Shown piece by piece: positions 25,244-33,205 of a DNA stretch of 40,598 nucleotides. Within the stretch, counting starts at the first letter, position 1. Each line of letters begins with the position of its first letter. The notes below the pieces were generated by a model. The model was not told the origin of the DNA. It saw only the letters and a list, made by a program, of their open reading frames with translations, and searched no databases. The position numbers were made by a program, and so were the translations under genes. This stretch comes from an uncultured Helicobacter sp. (lineage in GTDB: Bacteria > Campylobacterota > Campylobacteria > Campylobacterales > Helicobacteraceae), in assembly GCA_949287835.1 (NCBI GenBank), contig CASEHV010000024.1, forward strand, positions 1 to 40,598. Direction: 5' to 3'.

Positions 25244-25259
25244 AGCAAAAAACATGCCA
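25244..25259 (-). promoter_or_regulatory. Sigma-54 (RpoN) promoter of the FliS co-chaperone gene
   Basis: On the minus strand the site reads TGGCAT, GTTTT, TTGCT. This matches the -24/-12 consensus TGGCAC-N5-TTGCA/T at all key GG and GC positions with the correct spacing. Transcription would start near 25233, giving a leader of about 22 bases. Confidence 0.7.
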
Positions 25260-25295
25260 TTACTAACATCGGATTTTTATGGATATTTTTAAGGA

Positions 25296-26147
25296 TTATT
25301 TTTTATTTGCTCGATTTTTTGCACTTCTTATTGTGTTTTTTAATAAAGATGAAATTGTCATGGGACCTACGCCGCCTGGCACAGGCGTGATATATGAACA
25401 AATTTGTGAGACATTCTCAAAATCCACATCTCCTACGATTTTTCCATTTTCTAAGCGGTTGATTCCAATATCTACTATGATTGCACCATCTTTTACCATA
25501 TCTTTTTGTATTAAATTTACTTTTCCAACGCCCACACAGATAATATCTGCATTTTTCGTATAAAATGATAGATTCTTAGTGAGAATATGACATACGCTAA
25601 TGGTAGCCCCAGCATTTAGCATAAGTGCAGACAATGGCTTCCCCACTATATCACTTGCACCCACTATACAGACATCTTTTCCTTTTACGTCTATATTATA
25701 ATGCGACAAAAGAGACATGATTCCAAGCGGTGTAGCGGGGACAAAGCCCTCAATGCCGCTATGTAGCCTCCCGCTATTATGTGTATGGAATCCATCTACA
25801 TCTTTGTTTGGATTAATGGATTCTAGAATCTCATGGGTATTTATATGTTTTGGCAGTGGAAGTTGGACTAAGATTCCATCAAGTGTTTCATTATTATTTA
25901 GGCTATTAATGATTGTTAGTAAATCATCTTGCGAAATATTGCTAGGTATTTCATGCAGTATAGAACTTATGCCAACTCTTTTACACGCTTTTGATTTCAT
26001 ATTTACATAGGTCTGACTAGCGGGGTCATCTCCTATAAGTATCACTGCAAGGCTTGGCGTAATTCCCCTAAGAGATAGTTCCTGTACTTCTTTCATAATG
26101 TCTAGCTCTATTTGCGAGGCTAGTTTTTTACCGTCCATTAGAATCAT
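25296..26147 (-). CDS. folD: Bifunctional methylenetetrahydrofolate dehydrogenase/cyclohydrolase
   Basis: Interconverts 5,10-methylene- and 10-formyl-tetrahydrofolate, feeding one-carbon units to purines and formyl-Met-tRNA. Motifs in order: DDPASQTYVNMKSKACKRVG with the catalytic Lys (about residues 38-57), GILVQLPLPKHIN (about 93-105), PNKDVDGFH (about 112-120), the Rossmann segment CIVGASDIVGKPLSALMLNA (about 160-179), and the C-terminal PVPGGVGPMTI. Length 283 aa is standard. A second ATG three codons in is possible, but AAGGAAAAAG before the first fits. TATAAT at 26180-26185 is its likely -10. Confidence 0.93.
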   Translation of the reverse strand: MILMDGKKLASQIELDIMKEVQELSLRGITPSLAVILIGDDPASQTYVNMKSKACKRVGISSILHEIPSNISQDDLLTIINSLNNNETLDGILVQLPLPKHINTHEILESINPNKDVDGFHTHNSGRLHSGIEGFVPATPLGIMSLLSHYNIDVKGKDVCIVGASDIVGKPLSALMLNAGATISVCHILTKNLSFYTKNADIICVGVGKVNLIQKDMVKDGAIIVDIGINRLENGKIVGDVDFENVSQICSYITPVPGGVGPMTISSLLKNTIRSAKNRANKK

Positions 26148-26179
26148 CTTTTTCCTTATTAATAGTTTGTTGCTTTGGT

Positions 26180-26185
26180 ATTATA
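26180..26185 (-). promoter_or_regulatory. -10 box for folD
   Basis: TATAAT on the minus strand, leaving a leader of about 25 bases before the folD ATG. Confidence 0.45.
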
Positions 26186-26226
26186 TTTAAAATAATTTGT
26201 TAGAATTACATCGGTCGCATGGTTTT

Positions 26227-28281
26227 TTATACCTCCTTTCGGCTATGCGACTTCTTATCCATCATCTCACATTCATACAAAAATATCGATGGTTCATATT
26301 CCTTTCCTTTATGTATGTCATTTTTTGCAAAAGATAGATATAGCATTTCTTTTGCTCTCGTTAGCGCTACATAAAATAGTCTGCGTTCCTCCTCTATGCT
26401 ACCAGATTTTGAGGCTAGTTTATGATTTGGGAATCTACCATCCATTAAATCAATGACAAATACGACTTCAAACTCTAGCCCCTTACTTGCATGCACACTT
26501 AGCAGATTCACACCGCCACCCTCTGCAAACTCGCTACTACCTAGCATGGTCGCATTTAAAAAGGTCTTTAAATCCCTATAATTCGCACTTAGATTCTGTA
26601 AAATCTCTAGTCGATACAATGCCTTTTTTTTGGAATCCTCATAGTCTTTTTGCAGAATGCTACCATCTTTATTTTTCACCCTTTGTTTGATTAGAGAATC
26701 TAGGAAATTATTATAAAAATCAGTCTTTAGAATCTGCCTTATTAACGCACTTGGCGTATTTATGTGATAGTTTTGCTTGTAGAATATAAAAAAATCATTT
26801 AAAAATAATGCCGCATCTCTTTGAATCTTATAATGCTCTAAAATAGGGTGAGAGTGAAAATCTTTATGCAAAATATCATTGAATCTAGCCCTATCCTCCA
26901 GCCTAAAAAACTCATCAAAAAGACCCGCGGCACTATTGCTAACCCCCCGCTTATAGCAGGTAATATCTCTTTTTGGATTTAGCAGTCCTTTTGTGCAGTT
27001 ATTATCTCCCACAATCATTAGTGCTTCAAAAATATCCTTTGCTATTGAGCTCCCGATGCCTTTGGCATGACTTAGGATATGAATGTAGCTCATCATGTCG
27101 CGCGGATTAGCCATAGTGCTGCATAGGCATAATAGAAACTCCACTTCCTTACTATCAAAGAAACTCGCGCTCCCCTTGCGTTTGCTATCGATATTTAACG
27201 CTCTTAGTGAGGCTTGGATTCCATCTGCACTTGAGTTATTGCGATAGATGACTGCCATGTCGCCGTAATCTATGCCACTTTTATGCAGTGATGAAATTTT
27301 CCTTGCAATCTCGCTATATTGTGAAAATAAGTCATTGTATTTTAATAGCTCTGGTTTGTGAGTGCTAGTAGTTTTAAAGACCTCTAGCTGTTTGGGATAG
27401 ATTCTAGGATTATGCTCTATTACTTTATTTGCTAACTCTAGTATGTATTTTCCTGAGCGATAGTTTTTGCTAAGAGAGAAGATTCTAGCATCGCTATGAG
27501 TGGTAGTAAAGTTTGTAATAATGCTAATATCTGCGCCATTAAAGGCATAAATGCTTTGGTCATAGTCGCCTACACAGAAAAGGCTTTGCGGATTTATGGT
27601 ATTAATAATAGAATCTTGAAGTGGATTTGTATCCTGATACTCATCGCATAGCACCTCTATGTAGTCCATTTTGCCCTCAGTGCGAAGGGAGATAATCTCA
27701 TCTTTGTATAATATTAGCAAGTCATTATAATCAACATAACCATAGCTCTCTTTTAGCGCCTCATACTCCTCAAAGATTCCCTCATATATATCGATGAACT
27801 CAAGCTGGGAATCATTCCTATCCTCTAGCCACTGCTCATAGCTTTTGCTAACAGTGCTACTTCTAAATAATGAGTAAGATTCATAGAGATACTCGTATGA
27901 GTATTGCTTATTTTTCTCGGATTTAAAGAGTCTTTTATCATAGATACTTTTAAAGAGAATCTTTAACTCACGTGGTTGTTTTAGTAATAATCCTCGCCGC
28001 TCTTTTAGACATTTATATGCCACACTATGAAATGTGCCAGAGCAGATTCTATTTGCAATATCTTTGCCAAACATCTTTGCCACTCTGCCAATCATCTCAT
28101 TTGATGCCTTGTTTGTGAAAGTAAGGAGTAATATCTGTTCAGGTTTTAGTCTCTTGTCATTTAATAGCACGGCTATGCGACCCACTATCGTAGAAGTTTT
28201 GCCTGTCCCTGCACTTGCTATAACTAGATTATGCCCTAGCGGGGCATGGCATGCCTCATACTGCTCTTTGTTTAGATTCAT
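26227..28281 (-). CDS. UvrD/Rep-family superfamily 1 DNA helicase
   Basis: ATP-driven 3'-5' DNA helicase of the UvrD/PcrA/Rep group, acting in repair or replication restart. The start LNKEQYEACHAPLGHNLVIA is followed by Walker A ASAGTGKT (about residues 22-29). LLTFTNKASNEM (motif Ia), DEYQDTN (motif II, about 210-216), FCVGDYDQSIYAFNGA (motif III), LSKNYRSG (IV), LLSVHASKGLEFEVVFVIDL (V) and VALTRAKEMLYLSFA (VI) are all present. At 684 aa it is complete. ATG 28281 is preferred over an in-frame TTG just before it, with GGAG upstream. Its first 26 bases overlap the Fe-S protein gene. H. pylori has two such helicases (UvrD and Rep) and I cannot tell which this is. Confidence 0.88.
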   Translation of the reverse strand: MNLNKEQYEACHAPLGHNLVIASAGTGKTSTIVGRIAVLLNDKRLKPEQILLLTFTNKASNEMIGRVAKMFGKDIANRICSGTFHSVAYKCLKERRGLLLKQPRELKILFKSIYDKRLFKSEKNKQYSYEYLYESYSLFRSSTVSKSYEQWLEDRNDSQLEFIDIYEGIFEEYEALKESYGYVDYNDLLILYKDEIISLRTEGKMDYIEVLCDEYQDTNPLQDSIINTINPQSLFCVGDYDQSIYAFNGADISIITNFTTTHSDARIFSLSKNYRSGKYILELANKVIEHNPRIYPKQLEVFKTTSTHKPELLKYNDLFSQYSEIARKISSLHKSGIDYGDMAVIYRNNSSADGIQASLRALNIDSKRKGSASFFDSKEVEFLLCLCSTMANPRDMMSYIHILSHAKGIGSSIAKDIFEALMIVGDNNCTKGLLNPKRDITCYKRGVSNSAAGLFDEFFRLEDRARFNDILHKDFHSHPILEHYKIQRDAALFLNDFFIFYKQNYHINTPSALIRQILKTDFYNNFLDSLIKQRVKNKDGSILQKDYEDSKKKALYRLEILQNLSANYRDLKTFLNATMLGSSEFAEGGGVNLLSVHASKGLEFEVVFVIDLMDGRFPNHKLASKSGSIEEERRLFYVALTRAKEMLYLSFAKNDIHKGKEYEPSIFLYECEMMDKKSHSRKEV

Positions 28282-29563
28282 CAATCTCTCCGAGACTCCT
28301 AGCTATTAGCTCTAAGGGATGCATGAAAGTAGCCTTGACATTATTCCTACACATAGAATCATCTATCTGCATACGACAGGCACTGCACTCAGCACTCACT
28401 ACCGTCGCATTTGTAGCAGCTATATTTTTTGCCTTTCTATCTCCTATGCCTTGTGCTAGATGATATTTCTCACTCTGCAGAGTAACGCCACCAAAGCCAC
28501 AGCACACATCGCTATCTTTCATCTCTTTGATTGTAAAAGATTTTAGGAGATTTCGTGGCTCTTTGTGAATCTTTAATACCTTTTTAGCATGGCAGGGGTC
28601 ATGATAGGTAATCTCTAGGTCTATGTGATGATTCTCTAATATCTTTGGCAATTCTGTATTGTCATGTAGCCATTTACTTGCCATGAATGTCTTGCTTTTT
28701 AGAATCTGCATTTTTTTTACATACTCACTATTATCAATGCCAAAGACCTCGCTCTCTATCTCTAAGGCATGATTCCAATCACTAAGTAGCATGGCAGCAC
28801 AGGTAGCCTCAGGCACTAGCAGGGCTTCTATATCATCTAGCAGTGGCACTAGATAATCTATGTTTTTTTTAACGAGTTTTGTCGTATTTTTTATATCCCC
28901 GCTAAAGAATGCAGGCGCCCCACAGCACTCCTGCTTTTGCGGCACGAAGGCATCGATTCCTAGAGAATCTAGAATCTTTAATAGACTAATGCCTACATTT
29001 TTGTAGTTGTAGTTACTAAGACAGCCTATGTAGATTCCAACTTTTCTGTTTATGCTATTTTTTGATTTAATAAGACCCTTGTAGCTTTGCAGAAAGCTTT
29101 TTGCATTTAGCGGTGAAATGACCCTATCACCTAATTTTTTTATGGAAAATCGTAGTTTATTATGCCCATCTTGCTTTTTAAAAAGACAGGGATTAAAGTA
29201 GTATCCAAGTGAGAATAGAATATTTAGAATCTTGCGTTTGCCAAGTAGGAAAAAGAGAATGCGTTTATATGCAGGTATGCCGTATTTCTGCGAAATATCT
29301 ACCCTAGCTCTTTGTATCACTAAATCTATGGGGAGATTCATAGGGCATTGCGTAACGCATGTAGTGCAAAGAAAGCAGGATTCTATACTATCCTTTAAAT
29401 CCGTATCAAGAGGCAATTTACCATTAGCATAAGCACTAACTAAATCCAGATAGCCTCGCGGCGAAGTAATCTCATCTCTGTTTAGTGAATAAATCGTGCA
29501 TGTAGGCACACATTTAGCACATTTTACGCATTTACTTGCGGATTGATTTAGGATAGAGGACAT
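28256..29563 (-). CDS. GlcF/GlpC-like iron-sulfur oxidoreductase subunit
   Basis: Cytosolic electron-transfer subunit of the glycolate oxidase GlcF / anaerobic glycerol-3-phosphate dehydrogenase GlpC type. Two ferredoxin-like [4Fe-4S] motifs lie near the start: CVKCAKCVPTC (about residues 12-22) and CFLCTTCVTQCP (about 63-74). Two cysteine-rich CCG domains follow, with ECCGAPAFFSGD near 213 and DVCCGFGGVTL near 353, each preceded by a conserved Cys (YIGCLSNYNYKN; HDPCHAKK). 435 aa is normal. The FAD-binding partner (GlcD or GlpA type) is not in the window. H. pylori has a similar lone gene annotated glpC. Its 3' end overlaps the helicase gene. Confidence 0.82.
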   Translation of the reverse strand: MSSILNQSASKCVKCAKCVPTCTIYSLNRDEITSPRGYLDLVSAYANGKLPLDTDLKDSIESCFLCTTCVTQCPMNLPIDLVIQRARVDISQKYGIPAYKRILFFLLGKRKILNILFSLGYYFNPCLFKKQDGHNKLRFSIKKLGDRVISPLNAKSFLQSYKGLIKSKNSINRKVGIYIGCLSNYNYKNVGISLLKILDSLGIDAFVPQKQECCGAPAFFSGDIKNTTKLVKKNIDYLVPLLDDIEALLVPEATCAAMLLSDWNHALEIESEVFGIDNSEYVKKMQILKSKTFMASKWLHDNTELPKILENHHIDLEITYHDPCHAKKVLKIHKEPRNLLKSFTIKEMKDSDVCCGFGGVTLQSEKYHLAQGIGDRKAKNIAATNATVVSAECSACRMQIDDSMCRNNVKATFMHPLELIARSLGEIDESKQRAV

Positions 29564-29619
29564 GGGTTGCCTTTATGATTTACTTTTTAGCATGTTATCT
29601 AAAATTTTTTAAATCACAA

Positions 29620-30180
29620 TTAGAACAAAATAGAATAATTCCCGCCGATAAAGACATAAAGACCCAGTATTTTTCTATCAGAGGATAGGTAATGCAGAGT
29701 GGCAACCTTTGTGCCGAACTCAAATCTATTATGCTTTCCTATCGTGGCTTGTAGCCCTAGATTTAGCCCAGCTGTTATAGCACCAATATTTGAGCTTCCT
29801 ACGACAGATAGCACATAGCCCGCAGATATTCCCGCATAAAGACCTACGACATAAACACTCTTATCTACAAAGTCAAATAGATAATCCACATTCACATCGC
29901 CTCTGTGTGTAATGCCTAATTCCTTTAAATCTAGCAGTGTGGCATCATCGCTTAGAGCATAGCTTGGCGCATTAAAAGATGCTAGATACGATGCATAGAA
30001 TCTTATACCATGATGCTTATTAAAAAACGCTTGATAACCGCCTCTAAGACCAGCTGAGATTCCCGTGCCGACATTAGTGGAGCTACCATTCAAATTTACC
30101 ATAGTGCCAAGAGTGCCACCAAAATCTAAGCCGACAAATCCCGCATTACTACTCGCAAATGCAAGAGTGCTACAAAGCAT
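29620..30180 (-). CDS. Small outer-membrane-protein-like protein with very short leader
   Basis: Glycine-rich, beta-strand-like protein of 186 aa with features of Helicobacter outer-membrane proteins: GFVGLDFGGTLG near the start, GISAGLRGGYQAFFNKHHGI, GLYAGISAGYVLSV, and a C-terminus FIGGNYSILF ending in Phe. The N-terminus MLCSTLAFASS gives only a remnant of a signal peptide, with no basic residue. The frame is closed upstream by TAG nine bases before the ATG, so the frame cannot extend. AGGAAG stands four bases before ATG, and TATAAA at 30210-30215 suggests a leader of about 20 bases. The gene may be intact with an odd leader, or may be a remnant after a 5' mutation. Confidence 0.65.
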   Translation of the reverse strand: MLCSTLAFASSNAGFVGLDFGGTLGTMVNLNGSSTNVGTGISAGLRGGYQAFFNKHHGIRFYASYLASFNAPSYALSDDATLLDLKELGITHRGDVNVDYLFDFVDKSVYVVGLYAGISAGYVLSVVGSSNIGAITAGLNLGLQATIGKHNRFEFGTKVATLHYLSSDRKILGLYVFIGGNYSILF

Positions 30181-30209
30181 AACTTCCTATTATCATACGT
30201 TTAACTATT

Positions 30210-30215
30210 TTTATA
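30210..30215 (-). promoter_or_regulatory. -10 box for the OMP-like gene
   Basis: TATAAA on the minus strand, 30 bases upstream of ATG 30180. If used, transcription starts near 30203, which leaves no room for a longer signal peptide upstream. Confidence 0.35.
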
Positions 30216-30316
30216 TCGTAACCTCATCTTCGACATTAAAATCGTCATTTTACTAGGATAATTCAACAATTGCAACAATAATTTATCAAGATTTTAAAAT
30301 CATATTAAACAAAGTG

Positions 30317-30325
30317 TGTTAGAAT
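30317..30325 (+). promoter_or_regulatory. Extended -10 promoter of ahpC
   Basis: TGTTAGAAT (TGn plus TAGAAT) 58 bases upstream of ahpC. The start would fall near 30332, exactly at the edge of the inverted repeat 30332-30352. Confidence 0.5.
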
Positions 30326-30331
30326 GTGCTT

Positions 30332-30352
30332 AATGATAAGTAGTTTATCATT
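30332..30352 (+). promoter_or_regulatory. Inverted-repeat operator in the ahpC leader
   Basis: AATGATAA (30332-30339) and TTATCATT (30345-30352) form a perfect inverted repeat with a five-base spacer. Fur/PerR-family sites of epsilonproteobacteria share the TGATAA...TTATCA look, and peroxiredoxin genes are typical PerR targets. The assignment to Fur or PerR is inference. Confidence 0.5.
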
Positions 30353-30382
30353 TAATAAATTTTATCGTTTGAGGAGATTAAG

Positions 30383-30979
30383 ATGTTAGTTACACGAAAA
30401 GCCCCAGATTTCGTAGCGCCAGCGGTATTGCCAAACAACCAAATCGTTGATAACTTTGAGTTAAGCAAGAATTTGGGAAAAAATGGTGCTATTTTGTTCT
30501 TTTGGCCTAAGGATTTTACATTCGTATGTCCTAGCGAGATTTTGGCAATGGACCACAGAGTTAAGGCTTTTGCAGAAAAAGGTTTTAATGTTATCGGTGT
30601 GTCAATAGATTCTGATGTAGTGCATTTTGCATGGAAAAATACTAAGATTGAGGACGGTGGTATCGGAAATGTAACATTCCCTATGGTATCTGACATTACT
30701 CATCAGATTTCACGTGATTATGATGTGCTATTTAATGGTTCTGTGGCACTTCGCGGGACATTCCTAATTGACAGAAACCAAATCGTAAGACATGCGACTG
30801 TAAATGACCTACCACTTGGTAGAAATATGGACGAGTTCCTAAGACTAGCAGACGCACTTCTATTTGTAGAAGAACATGGCGAGGTTTGTCCAGCTGGTTG
30901 GCAGAAAGGACAAAAAGGTATGAAGCCAACAGCAGATGGTGTTAAAGAATATCTAAAAGACAATCATTCTAATCTTTAA
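30383..30979 (+). CDS. ahpC: Alkyl hydroperoxide reductase / typical 2-Cys peroxiredoxin
   Basis: Thiol peroxidase that reduces H2O2, organic peroxides and peroxynitrite, in Helicobacter recycled by thioredoxin rather than AhpF. The peroxidatic Cys is C49 in FTFVCPSEI; the resolving Cys is C169 in EVCPAGW. GGIG (92-95) and the Arg in RGTFLID (near 124) are conserved. 198 aa equals H. pylori AhpC/TsaA. The C-terminus has no YF motif but ends in YLKDNHSNL, so its tendency to hyperoxidation may differ. It is a single-gene unit with ribosome site GAGGAGA and the promoter/operator at 30317-30352. Confidence 0.95.
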   Translation: MLVTRKAPDFVAPAVLPNNQIVDNFELSKNLGKNGAILFFWPKDFTFVCPSEILAMDHRVKAFAEKGFNVIGVSIDSDVVHFAWKNTKIEDGGIGNVTFPMVSDITHQISRDYDVLFNGSVALRGTFLIDRNQIVRHATVNDLPLGRNMDEFLRLADALLFVEEHGEVCPAGWQKGQKGMKPTADGVKEYLKDNHSNL

Positions 30980-30998
30980 GATTTTCTAGCCATTTCTT

Positions 30999-31320
30999 AG
31001 ATGTTTCGCTATGCTCAACATGACGTGAGTTGATAACATGAGTTGGCATCATGCCGCTAGAATGTGGTAGGCACTGATTTCTTGATACGCTGAAGTCTTG
31101 ATACGTGCTGACTTCTTATGTCATTCTGAGACGTAGCCGAAGAATCTCTAGCATAGATAAGAATCTTTAGAATCTGGATTGTGTAGAGATGTTTCGGCTA
31201 AAGCCTCAACATGACGAAGTGGGATAACATAACGTTTTTTATCATTCTGAACGCATGTGAAGAATCTGAACTCTGTGGAGATGTTTTTTGCGTTGCCTTC
31301 AACATGACATGGACACCGTT
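30999..31320. repeat. Dispersed palindromic repeat, copies C
   Basis: Arm AGATGTTTCGCTATGCTCAA then CATGACG at 30999-31025. A nearly complete element is at 31119-31216: TGTCATTCTGAGACGTAGCC (arm 1), GAATCT-rich centre, AGAGATGTTTCGGCTAAAGC then CTCAACATGACG (arm 2). A second, more degraded element is at 31241-31309. The two arms are imperfect inverted copies of each other, so a full element of about 100 bp can fold back. Confidence 0.65.
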
Positions 31321-31510
31321 ATTATGAGTGCGAATACCCGAAGAATCTTTAGATTCTAAAAATAGCTACAAACAACCAAACCTACAAAAATTCTGCTTTT
31401 TGCAATGATTGCTAAAAAGTGGTATTTCTTATATTTTCCATAATTGCTCCTGTTTTATATCTCTATTTAGAGATATTTTTGTGTATTTTTCATTTCTATA
31501 ATTATCATTT

Positions 31511-31519
31511 TGTTATAAT
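31511..31519 (+). promoter_or_regulatory. Extended -10 promoter of murD
   Basis: TGTTATAAT, a perfect extended -10, 24 bases upstream of the TTG start, leaving a leader of about 17 bases with AGAGGA. Confidence 0.6.
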
Positions 31520-31542
31520 TTCATGCAAAAAAAGAGGACATC

Positions 31543-32850
31543 TTGCGTATTAATATTCTAGGTTTTGGCATTACCAATCAGGCATTAGTTACACTTCTTA
31601 ATCATTATGGAATCTCATGCGATATTTATGATGATAAATTCAGTCAGAAAGTGATAGATGAGAGAGGTAACGCCCTCCTGCCATTTTCAATGATAGAGAA
31701 TAATGAGAATCTAGCGCTAATAAGCCCTGGTATCCCTCCTAGCAATCCGCACTTAAAGTATTTCAAACATATCATGAGTGAGTATGATTTTATCTATTCT
31801 CTCACAGATTCTATATATAGCATTTGGATTAGTGGCACAAATGGTAAGACGACTTGCACTCAGATGACCTCGCTTATGCTAAATGCAAAGAGTGGTGGCA
31901 ATATTGGCACACCTCTCTCTAGCCTTTTCATGCAGGATTTCCCTTATGGCAAGGAGGAATTTTTGCATAGAATCACGCATTTAGGGCAGGGGGCAAAAAG
32001 TGATTCTAAAAAGACTAAGTGGATTCTTGAGACAAGCTCCTTTGCACTGCATTATACCCGTATCGCTAAACCAAATCTTTATATACTCCTGCCTGTGCGG
32101 CAAGACCATATCGATTGGCATGGTAGCTATGAGAATTATATTTATGACAAGGTAAAGATTCTAGATTCTATGGATACCTTTAGCTTTGCCCTCATTCCTA
32201 GCGAGATTCTTTCATACTGCTCTAGTAGCACTAGAGATATTATTGAAAATTTCAGAGGGCATATATATATGTATAAGGATTCTAGTGACTTGTCTAGGCA
32301 TTTTGATATTAAATATGAAAATTTTAAAGAGCCTTTTTTGCTAGATTTTATGCTAAGTGCCGCTGGTATGAAGTTTGCTGGACTAGACTTTAGTATAGAA
32401 TCTATTAGGCAATACAAAATCGATAATTATCGCATCAAGGAAAGATACATTGGTAATATGTTGTTTGTAAATGATTCTAAGGCGACAAATCCCCATGCAG
32501 TCATAGCGGCTTTATCAAACTATGAGGCTAGAAATATCTATCTCATACTAGGCGGCGATGCGAAAGGCGCGGATATGAGCGAACTGTATGAATGCCTAAA
32601 GGGGCATAAAGTTAGAATCTTTGCCATAGGAAAGGACGGGCAGAATATCCATGAGGATTGTGTAAAAATGGGGATAGATTCTAAATATTGTGCTACTCTA
32701 CGTAACGCAATGGGAGATATTAGAGCATGTATAGAGCCAGAATCCATAATCATGCTTTCTCCTGCCTGTGCTAGTATCGACCAGTATAAATCCTATAAAT
32801 ACAGGGGCGATGAGTTTGACTTATGTGCTGATGAGATGTTTGCTATTTAA
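31543..32850 (+). CDS. murD: UDP-N-acetylmuramoyl-L-alanine--D-glutamate ligase
   Basis: Adds D-glutamate to UDP-MurNAc-L-Ala in peptidoglycan precursor synthesis in the cytoplasm. The N-terminal Rossmann part is INILGFGITNQALVTLL. ATP-binding GTNGKTT is at residues 98-104, ETSSFAL near 167, HIDWHGSYENYIYDK near 190, FVNDSKATNPHAVIAAL near 308 and LILGGDAKGAD near 330. The C-terminal SPACASIDQY is a MurD mark. 435 aa is normal. TTG is the start codon, with AGAGGACAT before it and a strong promoter just upstream. It leads a short run with the ArsC-like, NlpC/P60, RDD and lptD genes. Confidence 0.92.
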   Translation: MRINILGFGITNQALVTLLNHYGISCDIYDDKFSQKVIDERGNALLPFSMIENNENLALISPGIPPSNPHLKYFKHIMSEYDFIYSLTDSIYSIWISGTNGKTTCTQMTSLMLNAKSGGNIGTPLSSLFMQDFPYGKEEFLHRITHLGQGAKSDSKKTKWILETSSFALHYTRIAKPNLYILLPVRQDHIDWHGSYENYIYDKVKILDSMDTFSFALIPSEILSYCSSSTRDIIENFRGHIYMYKDSSDLSRHFDIKYENFKEPFLLDFMLSAAGMKFAGLDFSIESIRQYKIDNYRIKERYIGNMLFVNDSKATNPHAVIAALSNYEARNIYLILGGDAKGADMSELYECLKGHKVRIFAIGKDGQNIHEDCVKMGIDSKYCATLRNAMGDIRACIEPESIIMLSPACASIDQYKSYKYRGDEFDLCADEMFAI

Positions 32851-32866
32851 TATTGCGGAGTGTTAG

Positions 32867-33205
32867 ATGATAGAAATTTATGGAATCAAGAATTGCAATA
32901 GCATGAAAAAAGCCTTTGACTTTATGGATAAACATAGCTTATCTTATACATTTATAGATTTTAAAAAGCAGACATTAGACATGAGATGGCTAGAGGAGAT
33001 AGAGAGATTTATCGATATGGAATCTCTTATCAATAAAAAAGGCACGACATATAAAAAGTTAAAAGATATGAAAATTGATAATGAATGTATTTTACAGAAT
33101 CTATCCATTATCAAGCGACCGCTTATCGTGATACGAGAGGATAGGGGGGATAGTGGCATTGTGAGGGCATTTGTGGGATTAGATGATATGGAGAGTTTGC
33201 TATGA
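32867..33205 (+). CDS. ArsC/Spx/YffB-family thioredoxin-fold protein
   Basis: Small cytosolic thioredoxin-fold protein of the ArsC-like group (YffB/Spx-related), 112 aa. The active-site region is IYGIKNCNSMKKAFDFMD, with one Cys at residue 10; the CxxC of Spx is absent and the second position is Met, as in YffB. The KRPLIVIRE cis-Pro loop is at about 83-91. ArsC's arsenate-binding Arg triad is not evident, so an arsenate reductase role is unlikely. It is 17 bases after murD and its stop overlaps the next start by four bases (ATGA), giving tight coupling to the NlpC/P60 lipoprotein. Function of this family is not settled. Confidence 0.8.
   Translation: MIEIYGIKNCNSMKKAFDFMDKHSLSYTFIDFKKQTLDMRWLEEIERFIDMESLINKKGTTYKKLKDMKIDNECILQNLSIIKRPLIVIREDRGDSGIVRAFVGLDDMESLL

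Larger units (their letters stand above)
30980..31542. other. Repeat-rich intergenic region between ahpC and murD
   Basis: No supported reading frame. 30999-31320 is a chain of dispersed palindromic-element copies (listed separately). 31340-31500 is AT-rich with no feature I can name, and the murD promoter is at 31511-31519. The direct repeat CTTGATACG at about 31081 and 31098 is short and of uncertain meaning. Confidence 0.5.

Noticed and set aside
30980-31340. CRISPR array
   Set aside because: Repeated units differ in length and sequence, spacing is irregular and there are no unique equal-length spacers; they are palindromic dispersed repeats.
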